Source of the DNA: Halobacillus litoralis
GTDB taxonomy: Bacteria > Bacillota > Bacilli > Bacillales > Halobacillaceae
Assembly (NCBI RefSeq): GCF_009856415.1
Contig: NZ_WMEZ01000009.1
Location: 60,369-124,368 of the forward strand
DNA length: 64,000 nt
Direction of reading: 5' to 3'
In this document: piece by piece, positions 17,187 through 25,719 of the stretch
Layout: each line of letters opens with the position of its first letter
Position numbering within the stretch: the stretch's first letter is position 1
Notes under the pieces: generated by a model
Seen by the model: only the letters and a program-made list of their open reading frames with translations
Databases searched by the model: none
What the model was told of the DNA's origin: nothing
Translations under genes and position numbers: made by a program

Positions 17187-17460
17187 CTACGAACAGAAGA
17201 TGCCACAAGGCTTAATAGGGAATCCGGTTCAAATCCGGAGCTGCCCCCGCAACTGTCATCACTCGCGAAATGGACATTCCACTGTGCTTTGCACGGGAAG
17301 GACCAGAGTAAGATCGAGTGTCAGCCAGGAGACCTGTCTTCGTTCGTTGTAGTTTCAACTTCTTCGGGGATTGAGAAGATGAAGCGATGGAACGAAGGCT
17401 TCCTGTCTTCTCTTCGTTTCATGGTTTCATCCGCTCAATTTTCGTTGAGCGGATTTTTTT
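17187..17460 (+). promoter_or_regulatory. Cobalamin riboswitch with terminator, controlling nrdAB
   Basis: Aptamer 17187-17352: TTAATAGGGAATCCGGTTC, CCGGAGCTGCCCCCGCAACTG and the B12 box AGCCAGGAGACCTGTC are all present, and the ends pair (CTACG with TGTAG, GAAGA with TCTTC). The expression platform has a GATGAAGCGATGGAACGAAG segment complementary to a CTTCGTTTCATGG segment, then a terminator ATCCGCTCAA / TTGAGCGGAT with T7 (17429-17460). Cobalamin should switch off the B12-independent reductase, the usual arrangement when a B12-dependent class II enzyme exists elsewhere (not seen here). Confidence 0.93.
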
Positions 17461-17519
17461 ATTTTTCCGACCCTGATTATTCATGAACGTACACCTTCAT
17501 TTTCAAGGAGTGATAAAGA

Positions 17520-19733
17520 ATGGAAACCATAACAAAAAACACGTCCTGGCAAGAGAGAATTCAACAGTGGAAAGCAGACTTCCCTCATTTAAATTTAGAA
17601 CAACTTATCGAAAAGTCCCCCAGCCTTAAGAATGACAAACACGCATTCATATTAGAGTGTCTGGCCGAGATCGATGAAACAAACCCAGATTGGACGTATG
17701 TAGCGAGTCGCATTCACCTGGAAGACATGTATGAAAAGTCCGCTCATAACCGATCCACACCCGGACCTTATGAGGATTTCTACGGACTGATGCAAACATT
17801 AATTGAAAAGAACATCTACAGCAGGAAGCTCCTTACATACTACACGAAGAAGGAAATAGGAGAATTAGAGGAATCTATCGTACCTGATCGCGATCAGCTC
17901 TTCACCTATATTGGTTTGAAGACGTTAAGCGACCGCTATCTTGCAAAAAGCAAAGCGAAGGAAATTTATGAACTTCCCCAGGAACGTTTCATGATCATTG
18001 CCATGGTGTTGATGGCGGAAGAAAAAGCATCCAAGCGCCTTCCCCTTGTCAAAGAAGCCTATTGGGCGCTGAGTCACCTGTATATGACAGTCGCTACCCC
18101 TACCCTCGCGAATGCAGGCAAACGATATGGACAGCTGAGCTCGTGTTTCATCGACACCATCGACGATTCCTTACAGTCCATCTATGACAGCAATACAGAT
18201 ATCGCCAACCTGAGTAAGCACGGAGGGGGAATCGGTGTTTACTTAGGTAAGATCAGAAGCCGCGGCAGCGACATCCGTGGATTCAAGGGCGTCTCGTCAG
18301 GAATCCTCCCATGGATGAAACAACTGAACAACACAGCGGTCAGCGTGGATCAACTGGGGCAGCGCCAGGGAGCAGTTGCTGTCTACTTAGATGTATGGCA
18401 TAAAGACATCTTCCCTTTCCTGGACAGCCGGTTGAATAATGGAGACGAACGCCAGCGAACTCACGACCTTTTCACTGGGGTGTCCATTCCTGACCTGTTT
18501 ATGGAGGCCGTAGAAGCCCGCGACGATTGGTACTTGTTCGACCCTCATGAAGTTCGCACCGTGATGGGCTACTCACTGGAAGACTCCTTTGATGAAACAA
18601 AGGGGGCTGGGTCCTTCCGAGAGAAATATGCCGCCTGTGTCGCCCATCCCGACCTTTCGAAAGAGAAAGTGCCGGCGATTGAAATTATGAAGCGCATCAT
18701 GATTGGTCAGCTTGAAACAGGGACGCCGTATATGTTTTACAGGGATGAAGTCAACCGCATGAATCCAAACAACCACGCAGGTATGGTTTATTGCAGCAAT
18801 CTTTGTACAGAAATCACCCAGAACCAGAAGCCGACCATCCAGGATGAACAATACGTGGAAGACGGTAAAATCATTTCTGTGAAGACACCTGGAGATTTTG
18901 TGGTCTGTAACCTTTCGAGCATTAACCTCGGTCGCGCCGTCACGCAGGGCGTCCTGAAGCGCTTGATTTCCATTCAAGTTCGTATGCTCGATAACGTCAT
19001 CGACCGAAATACCATTCCCGTTTTACAAGCACAGCTCACGAACCAATCTTACCGTGGTGTTGGACTGGGCACTTTTGGATGGGCCCACCTTCTTGCCAAG
19101 AAGAAGATTGCCTGGGAATCCGAGGAAGCACTCAACTATACACAGGAAGTGTATGAAGCTGTTGCCTATCATGCTATTGAAGCAAGCGCTGATTTGGCTG
19201 CTGAAAAAGGGTGTTACCCTCTATTCGAAGGGTCAGACTGGCAGACAGGGGAATTTTTCATTAAACGAACGTTTGACCAAGAGGGCACATGGAACTGGAA
19301 AGCCTTGCAAGACAAGGTTTCCAAGAATGGAATGAGAAATGGATATTTGATGGCTGTAGCACCGAACTCAAGCACATCTCTCATCGCTGGAAGTACGGCC
19401 AGTATTGATCCGATTTTCAAAAAGTTTTATTCCGAAGAGAAGAAAGATTACAAGATTCCAGTCACCGCACCTGATTTAACCCATGAAACCTATGGGTATT
19501 ATCCATCCGCCTACGATGTCGACCAACACGCATCCATCAGGCAAAACAGCATCAGGCAGAAATATATCGATCAATCCGTCTCATTTAACCTGTATGTACG
19601 GAATAACATCCAGGCGAAAGAGTTGTTGGATTTACATTTATCCGCATGGAAACACCGACTGAAAACGACCTACTATACGCGGTCAACATCCAGTCAGGGA
19701 GAATTTGACGAATGTGAAGTCTGTTCATCATAA
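17520..19733 (+). CDS. nrdA: Ribonucleoside-diphosphate reductase alpha subunit
   Basis: Class I catalytic subunit, 737 aa. Active-site cysteines are visible: C209 (LSSCFID), C429 (SNLCTEI, thiyl radical site) and C463 (VVCNLSSINL), with the C-terminal redox pair C732/C735 in CEVCSS. There is no obvious N-terminal ATP-cone. The gene is followed after 18 bp by nrdB, and there is no nrdI or nrdH, which argues for class Ia rather than Ib. It converts NDPs to dNDPs. Expression is governed by the cobalamin riboswitch just upstream. Some annotators would name it nrdE. Confidence 0.93.
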   Translation: METITKNTSWQERIQQWKADFPHLNLEQLIEKSPSLKNDKHAFILECLAEIDETNPDWTYVASRIHLEDMYEKSAHNRSTPGPYEDFYGLMQTLIEKNIYSRKLLTYYTKKEIGELEESIVPDRDQLFTYIGLKTLSDRYLAKSKAKEIYELPQERFMIIAMVLMAEEKASKRLPLVKEAYWALSHLYMTVATPTLANAGKRYGQLSSCFIDTIDDSLQSIYDSNTDIANLSKHGGGIGVYLGKIRSRGSDIRGFKGVSSGILPWMKQLNNTAVSVDQLGQRQGAVAVYLDVWHKDIFPFLDSRLNNGDERQRTHDLFTGVSIPDLFMEAVEARDDWYLFDPHEVRTVMGYSLEDSFDETKGAGSFREKYAACVAHPDLSKEKVPAIEIMKRIMIGQLETGTPYMFYRDEVNRMNPNNHAGMVYCSNLCTEITQNQKPTIQDEQYVEDGKIISVKTPGDFVVCNLSSINLGRAVTQGVLKRLISIQVRMLDNVIDRNTIPVLQAQLTNQSYRGVGLGTFGWAHLLAKKKIAWESEEALNYTQEVYEAVAYHAIEASADLAAEKGCYPLFEGSDWQTGEFFIKRTFDQEGTWNWKALQDKVSKNGMRNGYLMAVAPNSSTSLIAGSTASIDPIFKKFYSEEKKDYKIPVTAPDLTHETYGYYPSAYDVDQHASIRQNSIRQKYIDQSVSFNLYVRNNIQAKELLDLHLSAWKHRLKTTYYTRSTSSQGEFDECEVCSS

Positions 19734-19751
19734 AAAAGGAGGACGTCCACT

Positions 19752-20792
19752 ATGACTGCATCGTTACAAAAAAGAAAACTCGTCGATTATGAAGCACCAA
19801 ATGCCTCGACAGGCGTGATCAACGGTAAAAGTTCGAATATCTTAAATTGGGATGATACCCGCTATCCTTGGGCATACCCGATGTATAAAACCATGCTTGC
19901 AAATTTCTGGATACCCAATGAAATTAACATGAGCAACGACCTGAAGCAGTGGCCGGAGCTTTCAGAGCAAGAACAAACTGCATTCAAAAAGATTATCGGT
20001 CTGCTCGCTTTTTTGGATTCTATACAAACCGATTATTCAGGAAAAATCGCGGACTACTTAACCGACTCGAGTCTCTCTGCCTTAATGCAGGTGCTCGCCT
20101 TTCAGGAAGTCGTCCATAATCAATCTTACTCTTATGTTCTGTCCACACTCGTCGATCAAGGAGAACAGGAAAAGATATTTGATTACTGGAAACATGATGA
20201 AGTACTCAAAGAACGCAATACCTTTATTACCGATGGCTATCAATCATTCGCTGATGATCCTTCTGTGGACAGCTTCCTCAAGTCAATCGTGTATGATGTC
20301 GTTCTTGAGGGCCTCTTCTTCTATGCCGGTTTCGCCTTTTTCTATAATCTAGCGAGGAATCAGAAGATGGTCTCCACAAGTACGATGATCAACTATATCA
20401 ACCGTGATGAGCAAATTCATATCAGCCTGTTCGGGCATATCTTTAACGAAACGTTACATGAAAACCCTGAGTTGGACCACGATTACTACCGGACGTTCGT
20501 GACTGAAACGTTCAAACAAGCGGCTGATCTCGAAATCAAATGGGCGAATCACCTGATCGGCAACCAATTCCCAGGGATCCCAATTCAAGATCTCGAAGAC
20601 TATATCTGTTACATCGCCAACAAACGCTGCCGCCTCCTTGGTGCAGAAAAGCCGTTCCCATCCTACACAGAAAATCCATTAAAATGGATTCGGGCTTATC
20701 AGGAGGTCGATGAAGGAAAATCTGACTTCTTCGAACAAAAATCACGTCAGTACACCAAAGTATCCGAAACCAACGGCTTCGACGACCTTTAA
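19752..20792 (+). CDS. nrdB: Ribonucleoside-diphosphate reductase beta subunit
   Basis: Radical-generating subunit, 346 aa. Metal ligands are recognisable: D89 (FLDS), E119 and H122 (QEVVHNQSY), a later E in EGLFFYAGF, and E/H in NRDEQIHISLF. The tyrosyl-radical residue is Y126, four residues after H122, so this is a normal Tyr-containing diiron enzyme and not a Tyr-less variant. AAGGAGG precedes the ATG. Forms an operon with nrdA and ends at a strong terminator. Confidence 0.93.
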   Translation: MTASLQKRKLVDYEAPNASTGVINGKSSNILNWDDTRYPWAYPMYKTMLANFWIPNEINMSNDLKQWPELSEQEQTAFKKIIGLLAFLDSIQTDYSGKIADYLTDSSLSALMQVLAFQEVVHNQSYSYVLSTLVDQGEQEKIFDYWKHDEVLKERNTFITDGYQSFADDPSVDSFLKSIVYDVVLEGLFFYAGFAFFYNLARNQKMVSTSTMINYINRDEQIHISLFGHIFNETLHENPELDHDYYRTFVTETFKQAADLEIKWANHLIGNQFPGIPIQDLEDYICYIANKRCRLLGAEKPFPSYTENPLKWIRAYQEVDEGKSDFFEQKSRQYTKVSETNGFDDL

Positions 20793-20817
20793 TGTAGGTA
20801 TATACCAACTATTACCT

Positions 20818-20859
20818 GACCAGGTCATCCAGAATATGGATGACCTGGTCTTGCTTTTT
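20818..20859 (+). terminator. Terminator after nrdB
   Basis: GACCAGGTCATCC-AGAATAT-GGATGACCTGGTC perfect 13-bp stem followed by TTGCTTTTT. Confidence 0.9.
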
Positions 20860-20911
20860 ATACAAGAAAGCGTTTTATGTCAACTTTTCTAACATAAAGC
20901 AGAAAAGTGTA

Positions 20912-20983
20912 TTGATTTTTCAGAATATTTATTTTATAGTTAGATTTAATTACTCACTCATTGTGTCAGGAAACCTTACACAA
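20912..20983 (+). promoter_or_regulatory. Promoter plus GlnR/TnrA operator of glnK-amtB
   Basis: TTGATT (20912-20917), 17 bp, TATAGT (20935-20940). Downstream, at 20964-20980, TGTCA-N7-TTACA matches the GlnR/TnrA consensus TGTNA-N7-TNACA exactly and is extended by TTGTG/CACAA. With a start near 20947 the operator lies at about +18 to +34, which predicts repression rather than the upstream TnrA activation known for B. subtilis nrgAB. Confidence 0.75.
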
Positions 20984-21005
20984 TGTAAAAAGGAGGACTA
21001 TAGTC

Positions 21006-21347
21006 ATGAAAAAAGTGGAGGCAATCATCCGACCTGAAGCATTCCAGGATTTAAGGCAGAGCCTTGATGAACTGGGTGTGAAAGGATTGACAGTGTCAGA
21101 AGTTGCCGGGTGTGGTCAACAAAAAGGTCAGGAAGGCATCTTCAGAGGCAGTCGGTTTGAAATCAAGCTCTATCCAAAGGTAAAAGTAGAAATGGTTGTG
21201 GAGAACAGTGAACTAGGATCAGTGATTGATGTCATCATTAACACTTGCGCTACCGATGAGGTAGGTGACGGGAAGATTTTCGTTTCTACGATTGATGAAG
21301 TGTTCCGCATCCGAACAGGAGAAACCGGCAAGCAAGCACTAATCTAA
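21006..21347 (+). CDS. glnK: PII nitrogen-signalling protein (GlnK/NrgB type)
   Basis: Protein of 113 aa with PII architecture: MKKVEAIIRP strand, GLTVSEVAGCG, T-loop region about 37-55 and the B-loop GDGKIFV near 86-92. Aligned by spacing with E. coli GlnK, the uridylylated Tyr51 is replaced by F51 and Tyr46 by F46, so it cannot be uridylylated; this agrees with Bacillus PII proteins. It probably binds and blocks the AmtB channel when nitrogen is plentiful. ATG 21006 follows AAAGGAGGA; the upstream in-frame codons lie in the operator. It is the first gene of a two-gene operon. Confidence 0.92.
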   Translation: MKKVEAIIRPEAFQDLRQSLDELGVKGLTVSEVAGCGQQKGQEGIFRGSRFEIKLYPKVKVEMVVENSELGSVIDVIINTCATDEVGDGKIFVSTIDEVFRIRTGETGKQALI

Positions 21348-21376
21348 TACTTTATTTCGAAAGGAAGAATTTATTT

Positions 21377-22774
21377 ATGAGAAAAGTCGTTCCTTTGTTC
21401 TTATTTGCTCTCCTAGGATTCCCAGTCGTGGCAAGCGCTGAAACAGCGATTTCCGCAGAATCTATTTTGCAATCCGTCGATATGGTATGGGTCATGATTG
21501 CCGCTTTCTTAGTCTTCTTCATGCACGCAGGCTTCGCCATGGTCGAATCCGGGTTCACTCGCTCCAAAAATGCACTGAACATCCTGATGAAGAACTTTAT
21601 GACGATGTCCATCGCAGCCGTTCTTTATTTTGTTGTCGGTTACGGCATTATGTTTGGTACCTCCGGCGGCGGGATCATCGGTATGGATGGTTTCCTCTTA
21701 AGCGGTCAAGAAGACCAAATTGGTTTCTTCGTGTTCCAAGCCGTATTCGCAGCTACGTGTGCAACAATCATTTCCGGTGCTGTCGCGGAACGTATGAAAC
21801 TAGGCTCCTACCTTCTCCTTACTGTAGTTATGACAGGCTTCATTTACCCTGTCGTCGGTCACTGGGTTTGGGGTGGAGGGTGGCTTTCCGAGCTCGGATT
21901 TGTTGATTTTGCCGGTTCAACTGTCGTCCACTTAACAGGTGCACTTGGTGCCATCGTCACGGTCCTGTTCTTAGGGCCACGCCTCGGTAAATACAGTGGT
22001 AAAAAAGTAAATGTCATCCCCGGTCATAACATTCCTTTAGGCGCTCTTGGTGTCTTCATCCTTTGGTTCGGCTGGTTCGGATTTAACGGCGGAAGTACGC
22101 TGGCTGCCGATCCGTCTCTTGTTCCATCCGTTATCGCAACCACGCTTTTGTCTGCATCAGCAGGTATTATAAGCTCTGCCTTTTATTCTTACGCTAAGTT
22201 CACACGCATTGACGCTTCTCTTACGTTGAATGGCGCTCTCGCAGGTTTAGTAGGGATCACAGCAGGAACAGCCAATGTTTCCTTAGCTGGTGCTCTAGCC
22301 ATCGGGTTGATCGCCGGTATTATATTAGTAGAAGCCGTTCAGTTTCTAGATCGAGTCGTACGAATTGATGATCCCGTCGGCGCTATCGCTGTTCACGGCA
22401 TTTGCGGTATTTGGGGTACGATTGCGGTCGGTCTTTTCGCCGTTGAAGGTGGTCTCTTCTACGGTGGTGGCGCAAGCCTTCTAGGCATTCAGGCGATCGG
22501 AGTCCTATCTGTCATTGCATGGACGATGCTAACAACCGCAGCTGTTGTCTTCATCGTAAAAAGTACAGTCGGTATCCGCGTTTCAAGACAAGAGGAAATT
22601 TCCGGCCTCGACTTCTCTGAACATGGATCCCAGGCTTATGAAACAAGCCGCGGCATTTTCAACGAGAACCTCAATCCAAGTGTCGATGGCGATTTTGGTG
22701 TCGGGTTGCTCCACCGACTTGATAGCCTGAATACTGAAACAAAAACACCGAAAGAAACAAAAACAGCACAATAA
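21377..22774 (+). CDS. amtB: Ammonium transporter
   Basis: Amt/NrgA channel, 465 aa, with a cleavable-looking signal sequence (about 1-21, ending ASA-E) and eleven membrane spans. The twin pore histidines are in STVVHLTGALG and AIAVHGICGIWG, and the ADxS-like substrate gate region includes GHWVWGGGWL. A polar cytosolic tail of about 60 residues is longer than in many homologues. It starts 29 bp after glnK with an AAAGGAAG binding site, so co-expression and PII regulation are expected. Confidence 0.94.
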   Translation: MRKVVPLFLFALLGFPVVASAETAISAESILQSVDMVWVMIAAFLVFFMHAGFAMVESGFTRSKNALNILMKNFMTMSIAAVLYFVVGYGIMFGTSGGGIIGMDGFLLSGQEDQIGFFVFQAVFAATCATIISGAVAERMKLGSYLLLTVVMTGFIYPVVGHWVWGGGWLSELGFVDFAGSTVVHLTGALGAIVTVLFLGPRLGKYSGKKVNVIPGHNIPLGALGVFILWFGWFGFNGGSTLAADPSLVPSVIATTLLSASAGIISSAFYSYAKFTRIDASLTLNGALAGLVGITAGTANVSLAGALAIGLIAGIILVEAVQFLDRVVRIDDPVGAIAVHGICGIWGTIAVGLFAVEGGLFYGGGASLLGIQAIGVLSVIAWTMLTTAAVVFIVKSTVGIRVSRQEEISGLDFSEHGSQAYETSRGIFNENLNPSVDGDFGVGLLHRLDSLNTETKTPKETKTAQ

Positions 22775-22826
22775 AGTCTTCAGTGGATTCACCTTGGTCC
22801 CCCTATTAACCCAAGGTTAATCATAT

Positions 22827-22866
22827 AAAAAACTCCGGCTCTCCTTAGAGATGAGCTGGAGTTTTT
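22827..22866 (+). terminator. Terminator after amtB
   Basis: AACTCCGGCTC / GAGCTGGAGTT stem (one G-U pair) with flanking A and T tracts. Confidence 0.85.
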
Positions 22867-22886
22867 AGTTCCTTCTGTCTATTTTA

Positions 22887-22925
22887 CGAACACACGTTCT
22901 TATTTTTCGCAAAATATGGTATCCT
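22887..22925 (+). promoter_or_regulatory. LexA-like box and promoter of the small toxin gene
   Basis: CGAAC-ACAC-GTTCT (22887-22900) matches the Gram-positive SOS box CGAAC-N4-GTTCG except at the last base. It overlaps a candidate -35 (TTCTTA, 22897-22902) that is 17 bp from TATCCT (22920-22925). The predicted transcript start is about 22932. LexA bound here would block the promoter. Confidence 0.6.
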
Positions 22926-22989
22926 TGTAGATAGATACCGTTCTCTATTTGAAGAAAAAGACTGTGGTAGAAAGGGTGTGAGGCCATCG

Positions 22990-23082
22990 ATGAGCACATA
23001 TGAATCTCTTATGATTATGTTGGCGTTCGGAACGTTCATCATTACGCTCCTTGCGCTTATCATAAAAATGAATAAAAAATAG
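22990..23082 (+). CDS. Type I toxin, putative holin-like membrane peptide
   Basis: Peptide of 30 aa starting MSTYESLMIMLAFGTFI and ending in a KMNKK basic tail. The S/T-x-Y-E-S-L-M-I-M start, one transmembrane helix and a short lysine tail match the Firmicute putative holin-like/BsrG-TxpA type toxins. The ATG has a GTGAGG binding site 6 nt upstream. Sequence 22933-22943 near the predicted mRNA 5' end is perfectly complementary to 23120-23130 in the 3' untranslated region, the fold-back typical of type I toxin mRNAs. An antisense RNA on the other strand overlaps the 3' end. A LexA-like box lies upstream. Confidence 0.75.
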   Translation: MSTYESLMIMLAFGTFIITLLALIIKMNKK

Positions 23083-23157
23083 ACCCCCACAAGAAGTGAA
23101 GGTCAAAACCATTCCAAGCGAACGGTATCTGGCGACAGTTGCAGCTGTCGCCGTTTC
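23075..23157 (-). ncRNA. Antisense RNA antitoxin of the type I module
   Basis: Minus-strand extended -10 TGCTATAAT (23172-23164), predicted start about 23157. The RNA begins with the hairpin GGCGACAG / CTGTCGCC (23131-23152) and ends at a terminator formed by GACCTTCAC and GTGGGGGTC (23082-23104, 9 bp with two G-U pairs) followed by TATTTTTTATT. It would be fully complementary to the 3' end of the toxin mRNA, as RatA is to txpA. The -35 is weak. Prediction only. Confidence 0.6.
23131..23152 (+). terminator. Terminator hairpin of the toxin mRNA
   Basis: GGCGACAG-TTGCAG-CTGTCGCC followed by GTTTCACTTTTATT, 50 bp after the toxin stop. The same palindrome forms the 5' hairpin of the antisense RNA. 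Confidence 0.65.
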
Positions 23158-23277
23158 ACTTTTATTATAGCATAAATCCATGATAACTGAAGAGGAAGCT
23201 TCCGCTATTCTCCAGCGTAGAATCCAGCAAAAATCGACAGGATGGGTCAAGTTCCACGTGAAACATTTTCCACCCCA

Positions 23278-24231
23278 CTAATCATTATCTTGGATGACTC
23301 GTTGGGATTTATTTACACCCCGCCACGCAAAAACAACCAGCCACGAAAAGAGTAAGGCAGAAAAGAATCCATACGGTGGAATGGTCGCAAGCATCCCCAC
23401 ACTACTTAAACGACCGATACTCAATCCCTTCCACAACGCACTACCAACGATACTGAACCCCATCAGACTCGTCAAAATCAATGCCGTCTGTACCCACGGC
23501 TTAAACTCAACCGATAACCAAAACCACCAAAGGCACATCCAAACAAGCAAAAATGAAAAGGTGACCACAGAAAGAATGATGGCTTCCGTTCCATACAAGA
23601 GGCTGAAGAAACCAATGACTGGACTAATAAGAACCGTAATCACTAAAAAACGATAAGGACGATCAATTTGATTTTTCGGCTTTATTGCCATCTCTTTTCG
23701 ATATCGACCAAAGAACCCGGTAATCACCGCTAACAAAAAGACGACCCCATGAAAAAACAAAGCTAAAACCAGCCATTCCCTTATCGATAACCCACCAAAA
23801 TTTTTTATAGGGATACGGGAGAAGAAGAGGAAAAGACCAGCGAAGGCTAAATATAGAAAGCCGGCATCAATGCTCAACTCTTCCACCCTCGCCCCTTCAC
23901 GCGACCGAAAACGCCAGATCCCTCCAACTGCTACAGACAATGTATAAATAAACCAAATCAAACCCCAAGCTGCCGCTTCCCACCCTCCCTGCATGGATAA
24001 AGAAAGGGCACCTGATATGGAAAAGGGAAGCAAACATACAAGACACTGCCACAACCAATGATCCGCTCGATTTTCCCGGGAATCTTTAACGGATTCTTCA
24101 AGTAAAAGGGGAACAAGGACTAATAAACTGAAACCTATTGAAAATTCCAGCCACTCAATAGAAAAGGAGAATTTCCATATCAACCACAAGAAAAACCCTA
24201 CAACAGCAAGCCAACGTCCAGGTCTTTGCAT
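23278..24231 (-). CDS. Polytopic membrane protein, YndJ-like
   Basis: Protein of 317 aa with about nine hydrophobic segments, rich in Trp and Phe. The segments FSIGFSLLVLVPLLLEES, TLSVAVGGIWRF and PYGFFSALLFSWLVVF fit the membrane part of the Bacillus YndJ family, but no catalytic motif is visible, and the identification is from pattern memory. Function unknown. No partner gene: the toxin module lies to its left and the ECF sigma gene is divergent on its right. Confidence 0.6.
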   Translation of the reverse strand: MQRPGRWLAVVGFFLWLIWKFSFSIEWLEFSIGFSLLVLVPLLLEESVKDSRENRADHWLWQCLVCLLPFSISGALSLSMQGGWEAAAWGLIWFIYTLSVAVGGIWRFRSREGARVEELSIDAGFLYLAFAGLFLFFSRIPIKNFGGLSIREWLVLALFFHGVVFLLAVITGFFGRYRKEMAIKPKNQIDRPYRFLVITVLISPVIGFFSLLYGTEAIILSVVTFSFLLVWMCLWWFWLSVEFKPWVQTALILTSLMGFSIVGSALWKGLSIGRLSSVGMLATIPPYGFFSALLFSWLVVFAWRGVNKSQRVIQDND

Positions 24232-24412
24232 TCCATACGCCTCCGATATTCATAGAGGATCGAGGAATTTTTCATCCACCCACGACCCTCCCTCTTTTTT
24301 TAAAAAGGAAAACGGTGAAATCTATCGAATACATAGATAAAGTCATAAGAAATCAAGCCAAACAAAAACTTATTCTCGGGGAGTGTCGTCTAAACAGATG
24401 AGGTGGGAAAAA

Positions 24413-24979
24413 TTGATACGCAACCAACGCTCACAATCTACATATGAACCCGATGAACATGGTGAGGAACGGCTGGAAGAATGGATTCAAGAATACGGCC
24501 ATGATTTAAAATGGCTCGCTTATTCGTATGTAAAAGATTATGCGATTGCCGAAGATATTACTCAAGAAACATTTATTAAAGCATACCAGAAATATGCCAG
24601 TTTCAAAAAAGAATCAACCATAAAAACATGGTTGTACAAAATTACTATCAACTTGTGTAAGGATCACTTAAAAAGTTCGTACATGAAAAGAGTGGTCAAA
24701 AAAGGAACGGAGCTATTCCGATCCATCCCTTCAACAAAGGAGACTCCGGAAGAATTTGTGCTACAGCAGGATGAGGATGAAACCCTGCTGGCTCATGTGC
24801 TGAAGCTTGAAGATAAATACAGAGAAATCATCATTTTATATTACTTTGAAGAGTTCGACATCAATGAATTGGCGAACGTGCTGAATACAAGTCCGAATAC
24901 AATAAAGACTCGGTTAAGGCGCGCACGCCAACTACTGCAAGAACGGTTAACATCGGAAGGGAGTTCCCAGAGTGAGTGA
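24413..24979 (+). CDS. ECF-type RNA polymerase sigma factor
   Basis: Sigma-70 region 2 (DLKWLAYSYVKDYAIAEDITQ, recognisable DIxQExF-like segment EDITQETFIKAY) and region 4 (YREIIILYYFEEFDINELA and the helix-turn-helix TSPNTIKTRLRRAR). About 188 aa from TTG 24413, which follows AGGTGG with 6-nt spacing; an alternative GTG at 24383 has worse spacing. It is followed by an overlapping gene for a one-span membrane protein, the usual anti-sigma partner. Subgroup (SigV, SigX, SigY) is not resolved. Confidence 0.85.
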   Translation: MIRNQRSQSTYEPDEHGEERLEEWIQEYGHDLKWLAYSYVKDYAIAEDITQETFIKAYQKYASFKKESTIKTWLYKITINLCKDHLKSSYMKRVVKKGTELFRSIPSTKETPEEFVLQQDEDETLLAHVLKLEDKYREIIILYYFEEFDINELANVLNTSPNTIKTRLRRARQLLQERLTSEGSSQSE

Positions 24980-25619
24980 TTTGATTGATCGCAAATTAAA
25001 AAAACTAGACCAGAACGTGAAATATGATCAAGTTCCCTTTGATGAACGTCACATGAAAAAAATGGTTCTGCAATCTTCTAAAAAAAAGCCGCCTAAACAA
25101 CCGCACGTGGGCATGAAGACTCTCCTCATTCCCACGGCAACCATTCTCCTGTTTACAGGTTGGCAACTTTCTCAAAACCAACAACCACCGCACACAGCCA
25201 GTTTACTGATGACCAAAGACGCTATTCCCGAGCTGAAGACAGCAGCTGTAGAACCACCCTCTACATTTGTGAAAGCCGATAACTCACAAAAACAGAAGAC
25301 CTCGATGATGGTCAGGGAAACGTACGTCATTCATGAGGATGAGCAGTTTTTCCAAACGGCTAAGAGGGTCACACCCAAGGAGCTCGGAGAAGTCATCGGA
25401 ACCATCAACCACAAAAACCCCGGCGAGGAGTCTGACGCATTAGAGAGCGTGACCGCTTTTCTCCCTGAAACGAAAATTTACAGAATCAAAGGAGAAGAAG
25501 ATGAAAACCGAATTGCTATCCGTAGCTGGAGAAGCACAGGCCTAGGGTCTGCAACGGCCAGTACACAAGGCTACTTTATCTTTGAAAAAGTACAGATAAA
25601 CCATAAGAACGATAGTTGA
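24972..25619 (+). CDS. Probable anti-sigma factor, single-span membrane protein
   Basis: Protein of 215 aa: an N-terminal cytosolic stretch of about 45 residues rich in Lys/Asp, one transmembrane helix (about 48-63, TLLIPTATILLFTGW) and an extracellular domain of about 150 residues. It overlaps the sigma gene by 8 bp and starts with GTG after GGAAGGGAG, so it is translationally coupled. The role as anti-sigma factor follows from position and topology; there is no zinc-binding HxxxCxxC motif. Confidence 0.7.
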   Translation: MSDLIDRKLKKLDQNVKYDQVPFDERHMKKMVLQSSKKKPPKQPHVGMKTLLIPTATILLFTGWQLSQNQQPPHTASLLMTKDAIPELKTAAVEPPSTFVKADNSQKQKTSMMVRETYVIHEDEQFFQTAKRVTPKELGEVIGTINHKNPGEESDALESVTAFLPETKIYRIKGEEDENRIAIRSWRSTGLGSATASTQGYFIFEKVQINHKNDS

Positions 25620-25644
25620 TCCCTTTATTTTTCCCACAGAGATG

Positions 25645-25675
25645 GAGAGCCACCGCTTTGGGTGGCTCTCTTCTT
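25645..25675 (+). terminator. Terminator of the sigma/anti-sigma operon
   Basis: GAGAGCCACC-GCTTTG-GGTGGCTCTC followed by TTCTT. Confidence 0.82.
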
Positions 25676-25719
25676 AACAGAAACTCACACTCACCCACAG
25701 AATAAAGGAAAAAGAGGAA

